DNA from: Myxococcales bacterium
Lineage (GTDB): Bacteria; Myxococcota; Polyangia; Polyangiales; Polyangiaceae
Assembly (NCBI GenBank): GCA_003151595.1
Contig: PLXW01000035.1
Span: 1-28,212 of the forward strand
Direction of reading: 5' to 3'
DNA: 28,212 nucleotides
The position numbers and the translations under genes were made by a program. This document shows, one piece after another, positions 24,405-28,212 of the stretch. Position 1 is the first letter of the stretch. Each line of letters opens with the position of its first letter. The notes beneath the pieces are model-generated. The model was given only the letters and a program-made list of their open reading frames with translations, was not told the DNA's origin and did no database searches.

Positions 24405-26041
24405 AGCGCGCGTTGGTTCTCTGCTCTTCGGCGCTCCTCGGCGCGATCCTCGTCGGCGACTCCGCGTGCGGCGGCTTCTTCGGCGACAACCCGTCGGCCG
24501 AGCAGATTCAGATCACGATCCAGCCCGGAACGCCGGTCGGGAGCACGACCGCGCGAATCCCGATCTCGTTCTCGACGCCGAACCCGTACACCATCAAGGT
24601 CGAGGCCATCAAAGACGGCAAGGTCGACACGACGTTCAACGGCTACGTGCGCCTCTCGTCCCAACCGGGATCGATCGAATCGGTGACCGGCCCGAACACG
24701 AACGGACGCAACGTGCAGCTCGTGAACGGCACCGCCGACGGCGTGCAGCTCGAGCTCCTCGCCGCCTACGGCGAGACGCGCCTCTGGGCCGAAGACCTCG
24801 GCTACGTGCCGGCCGATCCGGCGCGCAAGCCGCCGCCGCAGTGCTCGAACGGCAAAGACGACAACGGCGACGGCCTCATCGACTTCCCCGCCGATCCCGG
24901 CTGCGCGTTCGCGAACGACGACACCGAAGACGGCGGGACGTTCGCCGCCGGCGTGAGCACGCAGATCCACTACTACATCCCGCGCATCGCCGACGTGAAC
25001 GGCGGCCCTGAAGGCGGAAGCAGCGGCACCCCGTTCCCCAACGAGCAGGTGAACATCGACACCGGCTACCGCGGCTCGGGCGCGTACGCCTTCAGCGTCG
25101 TCGTCACGCGCGTCTCGGCCAGCGGCTTCTACGTCAGCGACGTGAACGAGGACGGGCCGGGCGGCGGCGGCTTCGGCAGCATCTTCGCGTACAACTTCTC
25201 CGCGCCGCCGAACATGCGCCAGTGCGATCGCCTCCGCAGCTTCGGCGGCACGACGAGCGACTTCCACGGATTCAGCGAAGTGAACTACCCCACGTGGGAG
25301 CTCGAAGAGTGGGACCCGGCGTCGCGCGGATGCGGGATCCCCGATCCGCACATGCTGGGTGAGGACTGCACCGGCATCAACGTGGCGGCCGGGCTCGGCG
25401 TCTCGGACTGCTACGCGATCAGCGGCGGCACCTCGACGCTCCTCCGAGTGGCGGCGGCGCTGGTCCGCATCCAGACGTTCCCGCCGGTCATCGACACGAC
25501 CAAGACTCCGCCGGTGCTCGTTCACGCCGGGTCGGCGGTTCACGTCGGGGGGCACTTCGGCGCGGGCCATCCCACGGCGCTCTCGGGGTACGCACCCACC
25601 GTCGACGCCACGAACTGCGACCTGAACGGCGACGGCAAGGTCGACTTCACCGCCGGCACCGCCGAAGACACCTGCGCCACCGCCTGCACGGCGGATCTCG
25701 AGTGCAGCGAGTACACGAACTACGCCTCGCAGAATCAATTCAACATGGTCGTCGAAGGGCTCGGCCTCCCCGACAAGACGGGCAAGCCCACGGTGCTCGG
25801 CCAGATCGACGTTCAAGGCGACGGCAGCACCGACGCGCAGTTCGACCCCACGCTGCTCAAGGGGCAACCGGTCGGCTCGTTCACCGGGACTCTCTATTAC
25901 TTCTCGGGCGGCAGCCAGTTCACGATCCAGGCGCGCTGCTCCGACGACATCATCACCAACTTGAGCGCTTCGCCGATCCCCACCGACACCGCGTGCGTGC
26001 ACGCGCGAACGATCCTCGACACCAGCGCCGGCTCGAACTGA
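24401..26041 (+). CDS. Lipoprotein with Ca-binding-like motif, unknown function
   Basis: 546 aa, starting inside the phosphatase stop (ATGA). A lipoprotein signal ends at VGDSAC23. An Ig/beta-sandwich-like N-terminal part (35-135, ITIQPGTPVGSTTARIPISF) is followed by CSNGKDDNGDGLIDFPADPGC (148-168), a Cys-bracketed Asp-rich motif common in myxobacterial surface proteins and resembling a calcium loop. A second Asp loop, CDLNGDGKVDF, lies near 406-416, and CTADLEC follows it. The body contains glycine-rich beta segments (GDTGYRGSGAYAFSVVVTRVSASGFYVSDV-type pattern, about 225-260). No enzyme motif is visible. Given the overlap, it is probably made with the phosphatase and sits at the same cell surface as a binding partner or anchor. 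This is inference. Confidence 0.82.
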   Translation: MKRALVLCSSALLGAILVGDSACGGFFGDNPSAEQIQITIQPGTPVGSTTARIPISFSTPNPYTIKVEAIKDGKVDTTFNGYVRLSSQPGSIESVTGPNTNGRNVQLVNGTADGVQLELLAAYGETRLWAEDLGYVPADPARKPPPQCSNGKDDNGDGLIDFPADPGCAFANDDTEDGGTFAAGVSTQIHYYIPRIADVNGGPEGGSSGTPFPNEQVNIDTGYRGSGAYAFSVVVTRVSASGFYVSDVNEDGPGGGGFGSIFAYNFSAPPNMRQCDRLRSFGGTTSDFHGFSEVNYPTWELEEWDPASRGCGIPDPHMLGEDCTGINVAAGLGVSDCYAISGGTSTLLRVAAALVRIQTFPPVIDTTKTPPVLVHAGSAVHVGGHFGAGHPTALSGYAPTVDATNCDLNGDGKVDFTAGTAEDTCATACTADLECSEYTNYASQNQFNMVVEGLGLPDKTGKPTVLGQIDVQGDGSTDAQFDPTLLKGQPVGSFTGTLYYFSGGSQFTIQARCSDDIITNLSASPIPTDTACVHARTILDTSAGSN

Positions 26042-26059
26042 ATCCGACGCGGCCGAGCG

Positions 26060-26075
26060 TGGCCGATCGCGGCCA
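26060..26075 (+). terminator. Small hairpin between lipoprotein and barrel genes
   Basis: TGGCCG-ATCG-CGGCCA is a perfect 6-bp stem with a 4-nt loop 18 bp after the stop. There is no T tract. It may mark a transcript end or a processing or attenuation point between the two genes. Confidence 0.3.
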
Positions 26076-26133
26076 AGAACAAATGTGACCAGGGCTTCGG
26101 CCCGCCCGTATTCCCGATTCGAAAACAGGAACC

Positions 26134-28023
26134 ATGATGCGCTCTTCGATCGCCATCGCCGTCGCTCTCCTCTCCTTCATGCCGCAGATCGCGCGCGCGC
26201 AACAAGCGCCCGCCGCGACTCCGCCCGCGGCGCCCACGCCGGCGCCCGCGCCCACGGCTCCGAGCGCACCCGCGGCGACCCCCGCGCCCGCCGCCCAGGC
26301 GCCAGTGCTCCCGTCCGCGAGCGGACAAGAAGGGGTGACGCGCACGCCGCAGTCGCAGTCCGCCGGAGGGCTCGCCCCGTCGCCCGACGCGACGATGATC
26401 CCCACGCAACCCACGCCGCCCGTGCCCCCGACGGACCAGCCGCCCCCCGCTCCCGGCTACGACGTGCTCGGCACGGCGGGCGCGCGCGCCGTGGGCATGG
26501 CGCCTCCGGGCTCGCACTACGGCAACTTCATGGACACGCGCCTGTCGTGGACCTTCGGCGACGACGATTTCCTCCACCCGACCGGGCAGCTCATTCCGCT
26601 GTCGCCCACGTTCTCGATCGGCGACCGCACGCAGTACCGCCTCTTCTTCGACAGCCTCAACTCGCAGTACGCCGGGCGCGAAAACCTCACGCACCTCGTG
26701 ATGTACAAGCGGATGCCCGGCTTCATCGAGCACCTCACGACGGAAGCGGCGGTCGTCCTTCGCTTCGATCTCACGCAGCTCGCGGCGAACAACAACAACA
26801 TCAACCAGGCGCTCTACGACGCCGGTTCGTACATTCGCCTCTTCTACAACACGAACACCAACGACGCGCGCGAGGGGTTGTCGGCGACGTTCTTCCCGCT
26901 CGACACCGACCGCTTTCGCCTCGGGTACCTCTACGACATCAGCTGGGGCGGCACGAACTCGAACCAGGGTCAGTCGATCTTCCCCGGCATCCAGGGGTCG
27001 TCGCCCGGTCTCAAGGTGCAGTACGACGCGAAGGACTTCTACGTCTTCGGCGGGTTCAAGACGGCGACGATCATTCAGCCGCAGCAGATCCTGAACCCCG
27101 GCAGCACGAACGACATCGAGGTCACGAACGTCGGCGAGACGAACTACGGCTTCCTCGGCGGCTTCGGCTACGACCCGCTGAAGAACCTGCGGTTCGACGG
27201 CGGCATCGGTTACTTCCAGCAAGGGAAGTTCAACCTCGACGACGTGCGCGGGCGGCCGGTCTACTCGTACGGCGCCTCGGGGCGCGTGGTCGTTCACCAG
27301 GACATGCCGGTGCCGCAGTCGGTCGACTTCCTCCTCTACAGGAACGACCCGAACGCTCCGATGATCATGTTCAAGCCGGAGAACTACTTCCCCGGCAAGG
27401 TCGCCTGGAGCGTGAGCGGCGAAATCGACGCGATCAACCAGCACCTCAAGAACTTCGACGTCACGGGCGACGTGAAGGATCAGACGGCGTACGCCGGCGC
27501 GCTCCAGGCCGTCGTGAAGGCCGGCTACCTGCGCCTCAGCGCCACCGGGATTCTGCGCAACCTGAACTACGTCGTGCGGAACGTCCCCGGGTTCATCCCG
27601 TTCTACACGCTGCCGCAGAACGCGAAGACCGATCCCGAGATGTTCGGCTCGCTCTCGGCGGACTACTACATCAAGTCGCTTCGCCTCACGCCCGGCCTCG
27701 GCGGCGGCATTCAGCTCCCGAGCACGTTCAAGAGCGAGTTCACCGAAGGGGGCGTCCCCGCGTCGCGAACGATCGTCGTGCGGTCGCAGGGCGACACGTC
27801 GATCATGCCGTACGACGACAACCGCACGCCGATTTACCAGATGCGTTTCAGCATGCGCTGGAACATCTCGGACGTGGTGAGCGTGGTGGGGTGGATCCAG
27901 TACGTTCGCGACAACAACGGCACGCTCGTCGTGCAAGATCCAACGAACGGCACCGCGTCGCTCCGCGTCTTCCAGAGCCCGAACCGCCTCGGCTCGGCGC
28001 TCTCGCTGCAAGCGCGCTTCTGA
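26134..28023 (+). CDS. Outer-membrane beta-barrel (porin-like) protein
   Basis: 629 aa; a second ATG (26137) is better spaced from the AGGA at 26127-26130 and may be the real start. A signal peptide ends near IARA/QQ (22). Residues 23-110 are Pro/Ala-rich, a likely periplasmic or peptidoglycan-contacting linker. From about 120 on, short alternating amphipathic strands with aromatic girdles recur (NFMDTRLSWTFGDDDF, TQYRLFFDSL, YIRLFYNTN, RFRLGYLYDISWGG, KVQYDAKDFYVFGGFK, IPMRFSMRW-type segments). The chain ends in LSLQARF; a C-terminal Phe with alternating pattern is the BAM recognition signal. The porin family and substrate are not identifiable. It follows the phosphatase-lipoprotein pair after 92 bp on the same strand and could be the uptake channel for released products. 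Confidence 0.83.
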   Translation: MMRSSIAIAVALLSFMPQIARAQQAPAATPPAAPTPAPAPTAPSAPAATPAPAAQAPVLPSASGQEGVTRTPQSQSAGGLAPSPDATMIPTQPTPPVPPTDQPPPAPGYDVLGTAGARAVGMAPPGSHYGNFMDTRLSWTFGDDDFLHPTGQLIPLSPTFSIGDRTQYRLFFDSLNSQYAGRENLTHLVMYKRMPGFIEHLTTEAAVVLRFDLTQLAANNNNINQALYDAGSYIRLFYNTNTNDAREGLSATFFPLDTDRFRLGYLYDISWGGTNSNQGQSIFPGIQGSSPGLKVQYDAKDFYVFGGFKTATIIQPQQILNPGSTNDIEVTNVGETNYGFLGGFGYDPLKNLRFDGGIGYFQQGKFNLDDVRGRPVYSYGASGRVVVHQDMPVPQSVDFLLYRNDPNAPMIMFKPENYFPGKVAWSVSGEIDAINQHLKNFDVTGDVKDQTAYAGALQAVVKAGYLRLSATGILRNLNYVVRNVPGFIPFYTLPQNAKTDPEMFGSLSADYYIKSLRLTPGLGGGIQLPSTFKSEFTEGGVPASRTIVVRSQGDTSIMPYDDNRTPIYQMRFSMRWNISDVVSVVGWIQYVRDNNGTLVVQDPTNGTASLRVFQSPNRLGSALSLQARF

Positions 28024-28073
28024 GAGAGAGCTTCGCGGATCTGTCCGCAGATCTTCTCCGCGTCTCTCGCGAA

Positions 28074-28173
28074 CCCTCACCCCCGGCCCCTCTCCCGCAA
28101 GGGGAGAGGGGAGGAGAGATCACGCGTATGCTCCCCCTCTCCCCTTGCGGGAGAGGGGGTTGGGGGGTGAGGG
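28074..28173. repeat. Nested inverted-repeat element (two hairpin-forming arms)
   Basis: The left arm (28074-28113) and right arm (28131-28173) are reverse complements over ~40 bases apart from a few single-base differences, with a 17-nt centre. Each arm is itself a hairpin: CCCCTCTCCC-GCAA-GGGGAGAGGGG on the left and the complement on the right. Outer ends are CCCTCACCCCC and GGGGGGTGAGGG. Similar CCCTCTCCCGCAAGGG motifs are familiar as dispersed palindromic repeats in GC-rich bacteria; belonging to one family is not shown here. It lies 50 bp after the barrel gene and may also act as a transcription or mRNA-stability barrier. Confidence 0.85.
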
Positions 28174-28212
28174 AACGCGCGCTCAGACACGCGCGATTAC
28201 GCCGCGCGTGAT

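Noticed and set aside
25897..28080. Minus-strand open frame of 727 codons opposite the barrel gene
   Set aside because: Val/Arg/Glu-rich shadow product with no start signal; the plus-strand frame has a signal peptide and a terminal Phe.

Overview
The window is GC-rich DNA with strong G/C preference at third codon positions. It most likely comes from a myxobacterium (Myxococcota, Polyangiales-like). The support is a PTS-Ntr gene array that contains hprK and rapZ, many lipoproteins with Asp-Ala-Gly or Cys-rich stretches, a kinase-like/FGE-like fusion protein, and an lptA-lptB-rpoN block. This taxonomic reading is an inference from gene content. No rRNA, tRNA, CRISPR array, integrase or transposase was seen.

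Layout. (1) 1-4415: the 3' part of a dynamin-like GTPase gene, then lptA-like, lptB and rpoN, with a sigma-54-like promoter motif in front of rpoN. (2) 4416-16263: an ~11.8 kb block that separates rpoN from its usual partners. It holds a large lipoprotein with a duplicated DUF4397-like unit, a TauE/SafE permease, tryptophan 2,3-dioxygenase (kynA), a divergent proline iminopeptidase-ydfG pair, a Cys-rich small lipoprotein behind a textbook intrinsic terminator, a pseudokinase fused to a degenerate FGE-sulfatase domain, a small exported protein, a repeat-bearing membrane protein coupled to a thioredoxin-like lipoprotein, and a small unknown protein. (3) 16264-21657: hpf, then ptsN-hprK-rapZ-ptsH-ptsI, in which all four junctions are exact 4-nt stop/start overlaps. 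This is a complete nitrogen-type phosphorelay (EI, HPr, EIIA-Ntr) with the HPr(Ser) kinase/phosphorylase and RapZ, and with no sugar permease in the window. (4) 21867-28023: a likely three-gene cell-surface module made of an exported UshA-type metallophosphatase/5'-nucleotidase carrying five Cys-rich modules, an overlapping lipoprotein gene, and an outer-membrane beta-barrel protein. (5) 28024-28212: a nested inverted-repeat element.

How the genes may work together. LptA/LptB serve LPS export. RpoN and the PTS-Ntr array are regulatory and are often clustered in Proteobacteria; here the cluster is interrupted. The 3' module looks like a scavenging or surface-hydrolysis system, with hydrolase, lipoprotein and barrel encoded in order. 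The strongest candidates for something undescribed are the Cys-module-interrupted phosphatase system (21867-28023) and the doubly degenerate kinase/FGE receptor-like protein (11279-12901).
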